From: Clostridium sp. MB40-C1
GTDB lineage: Bacteria > Bacillota > Clostridia > Clostridiales > Clostridiaceae
Direction: 5' to 3'
DNA: 64,000 nt
Assembly: GCF_030913655.1 (NCBI RefSeq)
Contig: NZ_CP133189.1
Span: 2,356,001 to 2,420,000, forward strand
Shown here: piece after piece, positions 25,853-34,160 of the stretch
How the letters are laid out: the number at the start of each line of letters is the position of its first letter
How positions within the stretch are numbered: the first letter of the stretch is position 1
The notes under the pieces: generated by a model
Database searches by the model: none
Told to the model about the DNA's origin: nothing
The model's input: the letters and a program-made list of their open reading frames with translations, nothing else
Made by a program: the position numbers and the translations under genes

Positions 25853-26953
25853 TTAAGTAGTTACACAATTTGAAGACTTTATATCTTCTCCTACTGTTAA
25901 AAAATAAGCAAAAATAATAGCAGTAATTCCTGATACTAGCTTTCCTATTATAACCGGAGTCACCATAGTACTTTGTACACTTGCAACAAATCCTATTTGT
26001 CCTCCAAAGCTGAATGCCCCACTAACAGCAAAAGCAGAACATAAAACTTTTCCTCTGTTGTCCATGTCCTTAAACATAACAAAGGTAGGTATATTATTAG
26101 CAAGAGAGACTATTAACCCTGCTACTGAATTTTCTCCTATACCTATTTTCTTTCCAATAGCTGTTAAAGGCTTTGTAAAAACATTAGTTATTACATACAT
26201 CATAGGATATGCTCCTGCCAAAAAAACAGCAATATTTCCTACAATTTTTAATCCTTCCTCAAAAGGCTCCATTCCATGGATTATATCAATTCCTGTTAAT
26301 TTTCTCAATATTCCAGCCACAAGCCCAACAGTACCTAAAAGAACTATAACTTTATTGAAACAATAAAATGATTTCATTGTTTTTTCTGGTTTTTTTATTA
26401 ATCCTATAGCTAAAAAGGCTGAAAAAACAACAATAGGAATAAGATTTTTTAATACTAAAATTGGATTCATTTTTGCAACTATTCCTGAAACCAAAGCACC
26501 TAATGGTATAGTTATAATTCCCGCTAATATTCCTTTTGTAAAAAATATCTGATCTTCTTTTTTAATTATTCCTATAGCAACTGGTATAGTATATACTATT
26601 GTGCACCCTAGCATAGATCCTATAACTAATCCTGAAAAAAGCCCCATTTCTTTTGTATGAGCAAGCTTAATAGCAGAACTATATCCTCCCATATCACAAG
26701 CTAATAAACTCCCTATAAATATAGATGGATCTATTTCTAAAAACTCAAACAAAGGTGATATTAAAAACATTAACCATTTTGCAATAACAGGAGCAATGCA
26801 ATAAATACCTATAATTCCTAAAGCTAAATTTCCCATTGCCATAAATCCTTCATCAAACTTTTTACCCAATCCATACTTATTCCCGAATACTTTGTCTATG
26901 CCTGCTAAAACCGCAAAAAATAGAACAATATAAATAATCATTACATTATTCAT
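25853..26953 (-). CDS. eutH: EutH-type ethanolamine permease
   Basis: A 366-aa membrane protein with about ten hydrophobic segments. The N-terminus FGNKYGLGKKFDEGFMAMGN followed by LALGIIGIY, and the DMGGYSSAIKLA segment near residue 85, are EutH features. It should import ethanolamine. No other eut gene is in the window, so the use of ethanolamine cannot be shown here. It has an AGAGGTG ribosome site. The gene stands between the aminopeptidase and a probable queuine-salvage pair, each separated by about 100-160 nt. Confidence 0.85.
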   Translation of the reverse strand: MNNVMIIYIVLFFAVLAGIDKVFGNKYGLGKKFDEGFMAMGNLALGIIGIYCIAPVIAKWLMFLISPLFEFLEIDPSIFIGSLLACDMGGYSSAIKLAHTKEMGLFSGLVIGSMLGCTIVYTIPVAIGIIKKEDQIFFTKGILAGIITIPLGALVSGIVAKMNPILVLKNLIPIVVFSAFLAIGLIKKPEKTMKSFYCFNKVIVLLGTVGLVAGILRKLTGIDIIHGMEPFEEGLKIVGNIAVFLAGAYPMMYVITNVFTKPLTAIGKKIGIGENSVAGLIVSLANNIPTFVMFKDMDNRGKVLCSAFAVSGAFSFGGQIGFVASVQSTMVTPVIIGKLVSGITAIIFAYFLTVGEDIKSSNCVTT

Positions 26954-27091
26954 ACCATTTCACCTCTATAAATAGTAATTATTCCATATATTACAACAAT
27001 TTTAATTATAGTACACTGATTTGTTTATGTATATGATTTTTTATTAATTCTAAAGAACCTAGTCATGTTTTTATCTTTCTATAGCAAATAA

Positions 27092-27114
27092 AAAAGCCCT
27101 CAGTAAGGACTTTT
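27092..27114 (-). terminator. terminator after queT
   Basis: AAAAGCCCT/AGGACTTTT-type stem overlapping the queT stop codon. A run of T follows in the minus direction (27087-27095). Confidence 0.75.
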
Positions 27115-27595
27115 AATTTATTCTTAAAGCATTGACTATATTTTTATTCTTTAATATGAGATACTTAAATATAGGATATCCTAATAAAGTTACAACTACA
27201 AATTCACCTAAAGCTACTTGTAATGTAGTCAACCAAAACGGAAGCTTAGATATATAGTATAACTCTGCTCCTACAAATACACAATTCACTGTTGGCCATA
27301 AAGATGCTACTAATAAATTTTTAGTTTTACTTACCATATATACACTTATGAATGTAGCAAAACTTCCAACAACTACATCTACTATTCCTAAAGGACTAAA
27401 TAGATTTGCAATAGCACATCCTAAAACTAATCCTGGTATATATAACGGATCTATAAAAGCAAGAAGCACCATAATTTCCGACAATCTAAATTGTACAGCT
27501 CCATAGCTTATAGGACTTAACCCTGCTGTCAAAATAGCATATATAGAAGCTACAAGTGCCATTTTTATTAAAATGCTAGTTTTTATATTTTTCAT
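27113..27595 (-). CDS. queT: QueT family ECF substrate-binding protein
   Basis: A 160-aa membrane protein of the QueT family, the substrate-capture (S) component of an energy-coupling factor transporter for queuosine precursors. About five hydrophobic segments are seen. The family-like stretch YGAVQFRLSEIMVLLAFIDP lies near residue 32 and NLFSPLGIVDVVVGSFATF near 65. It starts directly after the stop of the radical SAM gene, so the two form one operon. It needs the shared ECF ATPases and T component, which are not in this window. Confidence 0.83.
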   Translation of the reverse strand: MKNIKTSILIKMALVASIYAILTAGLSPISYGAVQFRLSEIMVLLAFIDPLYIPGLVLGCAIANLFSPLGIVDVVVGSFATFISVYMVSKTKNLLVASLWPTVNCVFVGAELYYISKLPFWLTTLQVALGEFVVVTLLGYPIFKYLILKNKNIVNALRIN

Positions 27596-28297
27596 TTAAA
27601 TTTCTCCCCCAACTCCAAAATCTGTATTATTCCAGAGAATTTCTATATTTTCATTTTTATCTAAATAAGAATACTCCTCTTTGAACCAATTTATTAATTC
27701 CTCATCTCTTTTAAAATGAGTGGTATTTTCTATATAGATGTTTATACATCCTCTCTCAAAATATTTTTGCAAATACTTCATATCTTTTTTTATCATTTCT
27801 TTAGTTTGTCCTTTTATTCCTACCATAAGACATATTGACTTAAAATATTTTGCCACCTCTTCAGGACCAGAAAATTTAGCACCTTTCTTAAGAACTTCAT
27901 TCCTAAAATAATCATCAAAAGTTTCTATCCCACATTTAAACACTATAGGTATATTAAAAAATTCTCTCATCTCCTGAAGCCTATTTTTATATATCCAATG
28001 ACTTTCAAAAAAAAGCTTCTTTATTTTTTTATCCTCAACTATTTTCTTTATGTAATTTAAAGTCTCTTTAGAAAGCTCAAAACAACTTCCAGAATTTATA
28101 ATCTCTAATACCCCATACTTACCTGTAATTTTATCTAATATTTGTTTATTTACATTAACCATTTTGTTTTCATCTATATCATTATCTAAAATGTAATCAC
28201 AAAAAGTACACCTTCCCCATTTACACGGAAAAGCCTTTAGCAAAACTATTTCTCTTTCATTTTTTCCTTTAACTTCACTATATCTTTCAATCTCCAT
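27596..28297 (-). CDS. radical SAM enzyme next to queT, candidate queuine lyase
   Basis: A 233-aa radical SAM protein with an unusual cluster spacing, C-x4-C-x2-C in CKWGRCTFCDY (about residues 26-36). NSGSCFELS near residue 68 takes the place of the usual GGE region. It is short, close to a minimal TIM barrel. Its gene abuts queT. Published work on gut Clostridia described radical SAM queuine lyases (QueL) that release preQ1 from queuine and work with ECF transporters. Gene pairing and size fit, so QueL is my best guess. I have no residue-level proof. Confidence 0.6.
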   Translation of the reverse strand: MEIERYSEVKGKNEREIVLLKAFPCKWGRCTFCDYILDNDIDENKMVNVNKQILDKITGKYGVLEIINSGSCFELSKETLNYIKKIVEDKKIKKLFFESHWIYKNRLQEMREFFNIPIVFKCGIETFDDYFRNEVLKKGAKFSGPEEVAKYFKSICLMVGIKGQTKEMIKKDMKYLQKYFERGCINIYIENTTHFKRDEELINWFKEEYSYLDKNENIEILWNNTDFGVGGEI

Positions 28298-28634
28298 TTA
28301 CTTCCTCCTATATTATTATAATACCTATTCCTTTAAACTTTTGTTAAGCTATAAAATCCTTTAAATCTTATAAATGACAGCTTGCATTTAATAAGCTCCT
28401 TTATAAGCCCTAAAATTTAAAAGCTGCCTTAAATATTCTAAGGCAGCTTTTAATAAAAGCACGATAAATAATAACTACACTAAAAACAGCATAGTTCATA
28501 TAAACATCCATACTTTAATTATATTAGTTTGCACCTTAGTTTTGTTTATAGACAGGAGGCTTTCGAACTGTCTGTAAATTATTTAAATTAACGGATTAAT
28601 TATATCATTAATTTTTATTATTTAAAAGAAAAAC
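28298..28634. other. gap between queuine pair and lipase gene
   Basis: A 337-bp A/T-rich gap. It holds the terminator at 28417-28453 and a small AGACAG/CTGTCT hairpin near 28550-28573. I looked for a preQ1 riboswitch ahead of the queuine pair and did not find a convincing one. Confidence 0.5.
28417..28453 (-). terminator. terminator after the patatin-like gene
   Basis: Perfect 15-bp stem (28417-28431 with 28439-28453) around a 7-nt loop and T/A-rich flanks. It would stop minus-strand transcripts from the lipase gene. Confidence 0.75.
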
Positions 28635-29483
28635 TTATTCTTCAATCCACTTTACCATTTTTTCATAAGATTCTTTTGCATCTACATAACCCATCTCATA
28701 CAATTCTTCTAATCTTTCAGATTTCTTTTCAAGTCTGTCAACCTTTAATGGTTTACTTGGTCTAAATACAAATACCTCATTTTTTTCTTCTAACTCTTCT
28801 ATGTAATCTAAAGTTGTATTATACATATCGTGCCTATTAAAAATAGCCTCTGCAAGAAACGGATATTTTTTATAAACTCTTCTTACTAAAGCTTTAAATT
28901 TATATGGTTCCTTCCTATACCCTTTATTTCTAGTCAAAACTATTATATTTCTTTTCATACCATCTTGTTTCGCTTTTCTTATTGGAATAGAATCAGTTAC
29001 TCCTCCATCTAATAACATTTGTTCTTCTAATTCTACTATAGGTGCTAGTAATGGTATACTACTAGATGCTCTTATAACCTTAAGAATATCTTTACATTCA
29101 TCTTTATCAAAATATAGTGTCCTACCTGTTTTGCAATCTGTTGTACCAATAATAAATTTTTGATTAGAAGATTTAAAAGCTTCAAAATCAAATGGCTCTA
29201 ATTTATTTGGTATTTCATTAAATAAAAAATCCATACCAAAAATACTTCTTTCCTTTATTAGATTTCTATAACTTAAATACCTAGGATCTTTTATATAATG
29301 AATATTTATTCTTTTATTTCTTTCTTTTTGTTTTGATATATATGAAGTGGCATTACACGCTCCAGCAGATACAGCTACTACATATGGAAAATATAGATTT
29401 TTTTCCATAAAATAATCTAGAATTCCAGCTGTATAAAGCCCTCTCATACCTCCCCCCTCTAATACAAGTCCTATGTTTTTCAT
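28635..29483 (-). CDS. patatin-like phospholipase
   Basis: A 282-aa serine lipase of the patatin family. The oxyanion loop LVLEGGGMRGLYTAGIL is at residues 6-22, the nucleophile elbow VSAGAC near residue 39 (GxSxG variant with Val first) and the catalytic Asp in LLDGGVTDSIP near residue 160. The C-terminal region with the DAKESYEKM motif matches clostridial members. It has no signal peptide, so it is cytosolic. The gene is single, with a terminator behind it. Substrate unknown. Confidence 0.88.
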   Translation of the reverse strand: MKNIGLVLEGGGMRGLYTAGILDYFMEKNLYFPYVVAVSAGACNATSYISKQKERNKRINIHYIKDPRYLSYRNLIKERSIFGMDFLFNEIPNKLEPFDFEAFKSSNQKFIIGTTDCKTGRTLYFDKDECKDILKVIRASSSIPLLAPIVELEEQMLLDGGVTDSIPIRKAKQDGMKRNIIVLTRNKGYRKEPYKFKALVRRVYKKYPFLAEAIFNRHDMYNTTLDYIEELEEKNEVFVFRPSKPLKVDRLEKKSERLEELYEMGYVDAKESYEKMVKWIEE

Positions 29484-29608
29484 ACATTTCCCCCTCCACG
29501 TATTATGATATTTAAATTATAACCTTACTTTGGAATTTATTGCAACTAGATAGATCACTTTCTAAGGATTTATCTTAATGTATAAACAACATAGGAACTT
29601 ACATTTTA

Positions 29609-29706
29609 GAGGCTGTTGCACTAATAATAAATCCTACAACATATTGTGTTGAAATTAAGTTTTCAAAACAGTATATTGTATGTAAATTTCTTAATGAGAC
29701 AGCCCC
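29609..29706. mobile_element. small element with imperfect terminal inverted repeats
   Basis: About 98 bp bounded by AGGCTGTTGCACTAATAA and the reverse complement of GGGCTGTCTCATTAAGAA (about 12-13 of 18 positions match). GGGGCTGTCTCA-type ends are seen on some DDE insertion sequences, so this may be a deletion remnant or miniature element. The rest of 29484-29803 has no gene. Confidence 0.4.
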
Positions 29707-29753
29707 ATTTTTCTAATAAAAATTATATTGTATCTCACTCTAAACAAAATAAA

Positions 29754-29800
29754 ACTATATTTGAGATAAATACTCAAACAGTACTTATCTCAAATATAGT
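29754..29800 (-). terminator. terminator after the acidic protein gene
   Basis: Perfect 16-bp stem (29754-29769 with 29785-29800), with a T-rich tract following on the minus strand, 4 nt past the stop codon. Confidence 0.85.
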
Positions 29801-29803
29801 CTC

Positions 29804-30172
29804 TTAACAATATCTAAGAGTTATCCTAACTATTCTTCTGCATAATCTTATTGCAACTGGATATGGAACCCCATATCTCATCATAGTTCTAATAATTTCA
29901 GGATGATTTCTTTCTATCATTCTACAAATTCTATCTACATCCCTTGGTCTAATGTTAGAATCATACTTATCATCATCATAAAAGTCATCATCTTTATCAT
30001 CATATTTATTTTTTTGCCTATTGTCTACTTCTTCTACCTCCTCTTCCCCTCTTGTCATATCTTCAAAATATTGATCTTCGAGAACGGCATCTATTTCTCT
30101 TGGCATGTATATACAACTAGGTAATTCAAAGGGTACCATCTCATAATCATCTAACAAGTCGCTTCTATACAA
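29804..30172 (-). CDS. small acidic protein with basic Cys-containing C-terminus, unknown
   Basis: A 122-aa protein I cannot assign. Residues 40-72 are strongly acidic (EEEVEEVDNRQ, KDDDFYDDDKYDS). The last 50 residues are basic and helical (RDVDRICRMIERNHPEIIRT, ending AIRLCRRIVRITLRYC). The start is TTG with GGAGG 9 nt before it. It has its own strong terminator, so it is probably a real, separately transcribed gene. The two-part charge pattern and the cysteines recall spore coat or clostridial surface-associated small proteins, but that is only an impression. Confidence 0.6.
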   Translation of the reverse strand: MYRSDLLDDYEMVPFELPSCIYMPREIDAVLEDQYFEDMTRGEEEVEEVDNRQKNKYDDKDDDFYDDDKYDSNIRPRDVDRICRMIERNHPEIIRTMMRYGVPYPVAIRLCRRIVRITLRYC

Positions 30173-30240
30173 TATAGTATACCTCCATATATCTATGTTA
30201 CACTAATAAGATATGATTATATTAGTTTTTTGCTACTCTT

Positions 30241-31242
30241 TTATATTAGTCTATAATTTTCAATATAACTTTCCCCATATTTCTGTAATAATTTAAATTC
30301 ATTAAATCTAATCAAATTCTTAATGTTTGTGTTTTTGTTTGTATTTTTATTAATTTTTCCCCAAAATATTTTCAAAAAATTTTTTTGAGATTTTTCTATA
30401 ACACCAAAACCTTTCCCCTTTATATTGCTTAGTTCCTCTTGTAATCTATTCACCATTTCCTCTTCTTTAAAATCCTTTGAAGTAAAATATAAAATGAATT
30501 TATTAAGTTGTATTTTTTTATTAATTATTCCTTGAAAATCATAAATAAATTCTATCTCTTCATTTTTCTCTATATTCTTAAAGTCATAGCATCCCTCGTA
30601 AGAAACACTATTTTCAACACCACATATTACTTTAAATTTTGTATTATTAGTTTCTCCAATCATAAAACCAAAGCTATTTTTAGATTTTTTCTCTACCATT
30701 TTTAAGTCTTTTTCTACCTTAATAGAAGATATTATTTTAATCTTTCCTGAAAAATTAAGAGGCATTACCTCATAACAAATAGTAGCTAAATGTTTGTTAT
30801 GGAAAGAAACTATTCTTTTAACATTTATCTCTATTCTCCTACCTCTTGGCGATTCCCATATCAAATGTCTACATAAAATACCATTTTTGAAATCAAGATT
30901 TCTCTCATATTCAAAAAAGACTCCATTTATCATATCAAATTCTTCATCTTCAACATATATCTTTATTCGTTTGGCCTCTATTACATTAATCTTTTTATTT
31001 TTGAGTGAACCTTTCATTCCACAACTATCATAATCTAAGTCATAGAATCCATTTATACTTGTACCTTGTGGAAATAGTTTATCATTCCCACAAACCTCTT
31101 CTTCAAAATCTCCTATCATTTTTATATATCCATTACTAGTCTCAAAAACATTTGAACTTAAAGGCATACTGTTAATATCAAAATTCTTTTCAATAACATT
31201 CCATTCATGAAACAAACAATTATTTATAAAAAAATTTGACAT
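30241..31242 (-). CDS. GH65 N-terminal domain protein, catalytic domain missing
   Basis: A 333-aa protein matching only the N-terminal beta-sandwich of family GH65 disaccharide phosphorylases (kojibiose or maltose phosphorylase). Family stretches are ETSNGYIKMIGDFEE near residue 34, QGTSINGFYD near 59 and RHLIWESPRGRRIE near 124. The frame ends with LIRFNEFKLLQKYGES, where the full enzyme (about 750 aa) enters its catalytic barrel. The catalytic Glu and phosphate site are therefore absent. The frame is intact, with a GGTGG ribosome site. It may be a dead remnant or a stand-alone sugar-binding piece. Confidence 0.75.
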   Translation of the reverse strand: MSNFFINNCLFHEWNVIEKNFDINSMPLSSNVFETSNGYIKMIGDFEEEVCGNDKLFPQGTSINGFYDLDYDSCGMKGSLKNKKINVIEAKRIKIYVEDEEFDMINGVFFEYERNLDFKNGILCRHLIWESPRGRRIEINVKRIVSFHNKHLATICYEVMPLNFSGKIKIISSIKVEKDLKMVEKKSKNSFGFMIGETNNTKFKVICGVENSVSYEGCYDFKNIEKNEEIEFIYDFQGIINKKIQLNKFILYFTSKDFKEEEMVNRLQEELSNIKGKGFGVIEKSQKNFLKIFWGKINKNTNKNTNIKNLIRFNEFKLLQKYGESYIENYRLI

Positions 31243-31738
31243 ATGTGTTTACCACCTTATAATTATTAATTACTTTATTATGAAACTATATGAAATAATC
31301 TCACTTATTAGTCACTTTTATTAGTCGCCTTAATTAAAAAATCTCACAAAAAATCCATCTCCTGTTATATATCTATCAAAGTTTTACATTGAGGCAATCT
31401 AATTTGAATAACTTCATGCAAAATACTATGTTAATGCCCCTGTATTTATATAAATTATATAACATTTTTGTATTTTTTTCAAATTAATGTTTATTTTTTA
31501 CATATAACTTTGTTAATTTTTATATAATCTCCATCTTTATTTTTTACTCTTTTTATAGTAATCTAATTATATGACAATAATAAAAACTAGATCTTCTTAT
31601 ATACAATGCATGATAAGGTGGTGGAATTCTTTAATTTTTCCGAATATTAAATGTTTTTTATTTATTTAAATTTTTAAGTTGTATTTATTAAATATTTCAC
31701 AATATTTACTAATTTTTTCTTTAAGGGGGTTTTAATTA
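31243..31738. promoter_or_regulatory. upstream region of the bifurcating hydrogenase operon
   Basis: A 496-bp A/T-rich gap between divergent genes. At 31510-31527 there is TTGTTAATTTTTATATAA, matching 16 of 18 positions (counting the four free central bases) of the Rex operator TTGTTAA-N4-TTAACAA. Rex control of hydrogenase genes is known in clostridia. No other gene is seen here. Promoter hexamers are ambiguous. Confidence 0.4.
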
Positions 31739-32227
31739 GTGTGCACTAATAAGTTAACTAGCGAAAAATTTCAAGATTTAGCAAAATTCATTGATGATTT
31801 AGAAGATAAGCAAGGTGCATTAATAGAAGTTCTTCATAAAGCTCAAGGCTTATTTGGCTATCTTCCTGAAGAAGTTCAGATTTTTGTAGCCGACAAACTA
31901 AATATTAATGTTTCCAAGGTCTGTGGAGTAGTAAGTTTTTACTCTTACTTTAACACTAAACCAAGAGGAAAATATGTATTAAGTATATGTATGGGTACAG
32001 CTTGCTTTGTAAAAGGTGCTGGAGATGTACTAAAAGAATTTGAAAAACAATTAAATATCAAAGCTGGAGAAACCACAGAAGACTCAAAATTCACTATCGA
32101 TGTTCTAAGATGTGTAGGTGCTTGTGGACTAGCTCCTGTAGTTACTGTAAATAACAAAGTTTATGGTCATTTTACAGTAGACATGGTAAGTAAACTTCTA
32201 AAAGAATACTCAGAATTGGAGGGATAA
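31739..32227 (+). CDS. hydC: NuoE-like subunit of bifurcating [FeFe]-hydrogenase
   Basis: A 162-aa thioredoxin-like [2Fe-2S] protein, the smallest subunit of the trimeric NADH/ferredoxin-linked hydrogenase. Ligand cysteines are seen in SICMGTACFVKGAG (C-x4-C) and LRCVGACGLAP (C-x3-C). The N-terminal helical part (GALIEVLHKAQGLFGYLPEE) is typical of NuoE. The start is GTG after a GGGGG run. It is the first gene of a three-gene operon, 3 nt ahead of the NuoF-like gene. Confidence 0.9.
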   Translation: MCTNKLTSEKFQDLAKFIDDLEDKQGALIEVLHKAQGLFGYLPEEVQIFVADKLNINVSKVCGVVSFYSYFNTKPRGKYVLSICMGTACFVKGAGDVLKEFEKQLNIKAGETTEDSKFTIDVLRCVGACGLAPVVTVNNKVYGHFTVDMVSKLLKEYSELEG

Positions 32228-32230
32228 TCC

Positions 32231-34126
32231 TTGAATAAAATAACTTCCTTTAATGAACTAAAAAAACTCAATAATGAATTTAAGAACCTAGTATCACTCA
32301 GAAAATTATCAGAAGATATTAAAAATTGCAACAAAGAAAATAGTTTAAAAAGAGATATACTTATATGCGGGGGAACTGGTTGTAAATCCTCTGATAGCGA
32401 TGATATTTTAAAAAATTTAAAAGCTGAAATCGATAAAGCTGGTTTATCTGAAGATGTCAATGTTTCCATAACAGGCTGCTTTGGTTTTTGTGAAAAAGGT
32501 CCTATAGTAAAAATAGCTCCTGATAACGTTTTTTATGTTCATGTATCACCTAAAGATGCAGAAGATATCGTTCAAGAACACATTCTTAAAGGTACTGTAG
32601 TTGAAAGACTTCTTTATGTTGAACCTACTATAAATTCAAAAGTAAAAAAACAAAATGAAATGTCATTTTATAAAAAACAAAAAAGAATTGCTCTTAGAAA
32701 TTGTGGCTTAATAAATCCTGAAGATATTAAAGAATATTTAGGAGAAGATGGGTATTTAGCTCTTGGTAAATGTATTACTGAAATGACCTGTGATGAAGTT
32801 ATAAAATTAATATCTGAATCTGGATTAAGGGGAAGAGGTGGCGGTGGATTCCCTACAGGTAGAAAGTGGAACTTTGCTAAAATGTTTAATGCTCCTCAAA
32901 AATATATAATTTGTAATGCTGATGAAGGTGACCCTGGTGCATTCATGGATCGTTCAATACTAGAAGGAGATCCTCATAGTGTACTTGAAGCTATGGCTAT
33001 AGCTGGATATGCAATTGGTGCTTCTATAGGTTGTATTTATATAAGAGCTGAATATCCTCTAGCAATTCAACGACTTAGAATTGCCATAAAACAAGCTCAC
33101 GAATGTGGACTCCTTGGAAAAAATATATTAGGTACTAATTTTAATTTTGATATTAAAATTAAATATGGAGCTGGAGCTTTTGTATGTGGCGAAGAAACTG
33201 CATTAATTCATTCAATAGAAGGCTGTAGAGGAGAACCTACAAATAAGCCTCCATTTCCTGCTGAAAGTGGATTATGGAATAAACCTACTTGTGTAAATAA
33301 TGTTGAGACCCTTGCAAATATACCAGCTATAATTAATAATGGTGCAAGTTGGTACAACTCTATCGGTACAGAAACATCTAAAGGAACAAAGGTTTTTGCT
33401 TTAGCTGGTAAAATAAATAATGTTGGTCTAGTTGAAGTTCCTATGGGTACCACTTTGAGGGAAATAATATATGAAATAGGTGGAGGAATTAAAAATGGTC
33501 GTAAATTTAAGGCTGTTCAAACTGGTGGTCCCTCTGGTGGATGTATCCCTGAGCAATTCCTTGATACACCTATAGATTATGAATCTTTGACTGCCATAGG
33601 TTCTATGATGGGCTCTGGCGGTATGATCGTTATGGACGAAGATAACTGTATGGTTGACATAGCTAAATTCTATCTAGACTTTACCGTAGAAGAATCTTGT
33701 GGAAAATGTACTCCTTGTAGAATTGGTAATAAACGTTTATATGAAACTCTACAAAAAATAACTGCTGGCAAAGGAGAAAAACAAGATTTAGAAAACCTAA
33801 AAGAATTAAGTGAAACAATAAAAGATACTTCACTATGTGGTCTTGGACAAACTGCTCCAAATCCAGTTCTAAGTACAATGAAATATTTTATGAATGAATA
33901 TGAAGCTCATATATATGAAAAACGTTGCCCTGCTGGAGTTTGTAACGATCTTCTTAGATATGAAATTACTAGCAGCTGTATAGGATGTACAAAATGTGCT
34001 AGACAATGTCCTGTATCTTGTATAACTGGAAAAGTTAAAGAAATGCACGTTATAGATCAAGAAAAATGTATTAAATGTGGACAATGTTACGGTGCTTGTC
34101 CTGTTGGCGCAATAATAAAGAAATAA
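32231..34126 (+). CDS. hydB: NuoF-like NADH-binding subunit of bifurcating [FeFe]-hydrogenase
   Basis: A 631-aa subunit carrying FMN and NADH. Order: N-terminal thioredoxin-like 2Fe-2S domain (CGGTGC near 40, CFGFC near 83); NuoF core with GLRGRGGGGFPTGRKW near 200 and CNADEGDPGAFMDRS near 230; SESCGKCTPCRIG type 4Fe-4S site near 490 (EESCGKCTPCR); and a C-terminal 2[4Fe-4S] ferredoxin (CIGCTKCARQCP and CIKCGQCYGACP). It starts at TTG with GGAGGG upstream. This is the layout of T. maritima HydB. It is where electrons from NADH and ferredoxin are joined or split. Confidence 0.92.
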   Translation: MNKITSFNELKKLNNEFKNLVSLRKLSEDIKNCNKENSLKRDILICGGTGCKSSDSDDILKNLKAEIDKAGLSEDVNVSITGCFGFCEKGPIVKIAPDNVFYVHVSPKDAEDIVQEHILKGTVVERLLYVEPTINSKVKKQNEMSFYKKQKRIALRNCGLINPEDIKEYLGEDGYLALGKCITEMTCDEVIKLISESGLRGRGGGGFPTGRKWNFAKMFNAPQKYIICNADEGDPGAFMDRSILEGDPHSVLEAMAIAGYAIGASIGCIYIRAEYPLAIQRLRIAIKQAHECGLLGKNILGTNFNFDIKIKYGAGAFVCGEETALIHSIEGCRGEPTNKPPFPAESGLWNKPTCVNNVETLANIPAIINNGASWYNSIGTETSKGTKVFALAGKINNVGLVEVPMGTTLREIIYEIGGGIKNGRKFKAVQTGGPSGGCIPEQFLDTPIDYESLTAIGSMMGSGGMIVMDEDNCMVDIAKFYLDFTVEESCGKCTPCRIGNKRLYETLQKITAGKGEKQDLENLKELSETIKDTSLCGLGQTAPNPVLSTMKYFMNEYEAHIYEKRCPAGVCNDLLRYEITSSCIGCTKCARQCPVSCITGKVKEMHVIDQEKCIKCGQCYGACPVGAIIKK

Positions 34127-34160
34127 CCCATCATTATTTAAAAAGGAAGAGGTGTAAGCT

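Noticed and set aside
28298-28420. preQ1 riboswitch ahead of the queuine-salvage pair
   Set aside because: No match to the class I stem with A-rich tail, nor to the class II pattern, could be found by eye.
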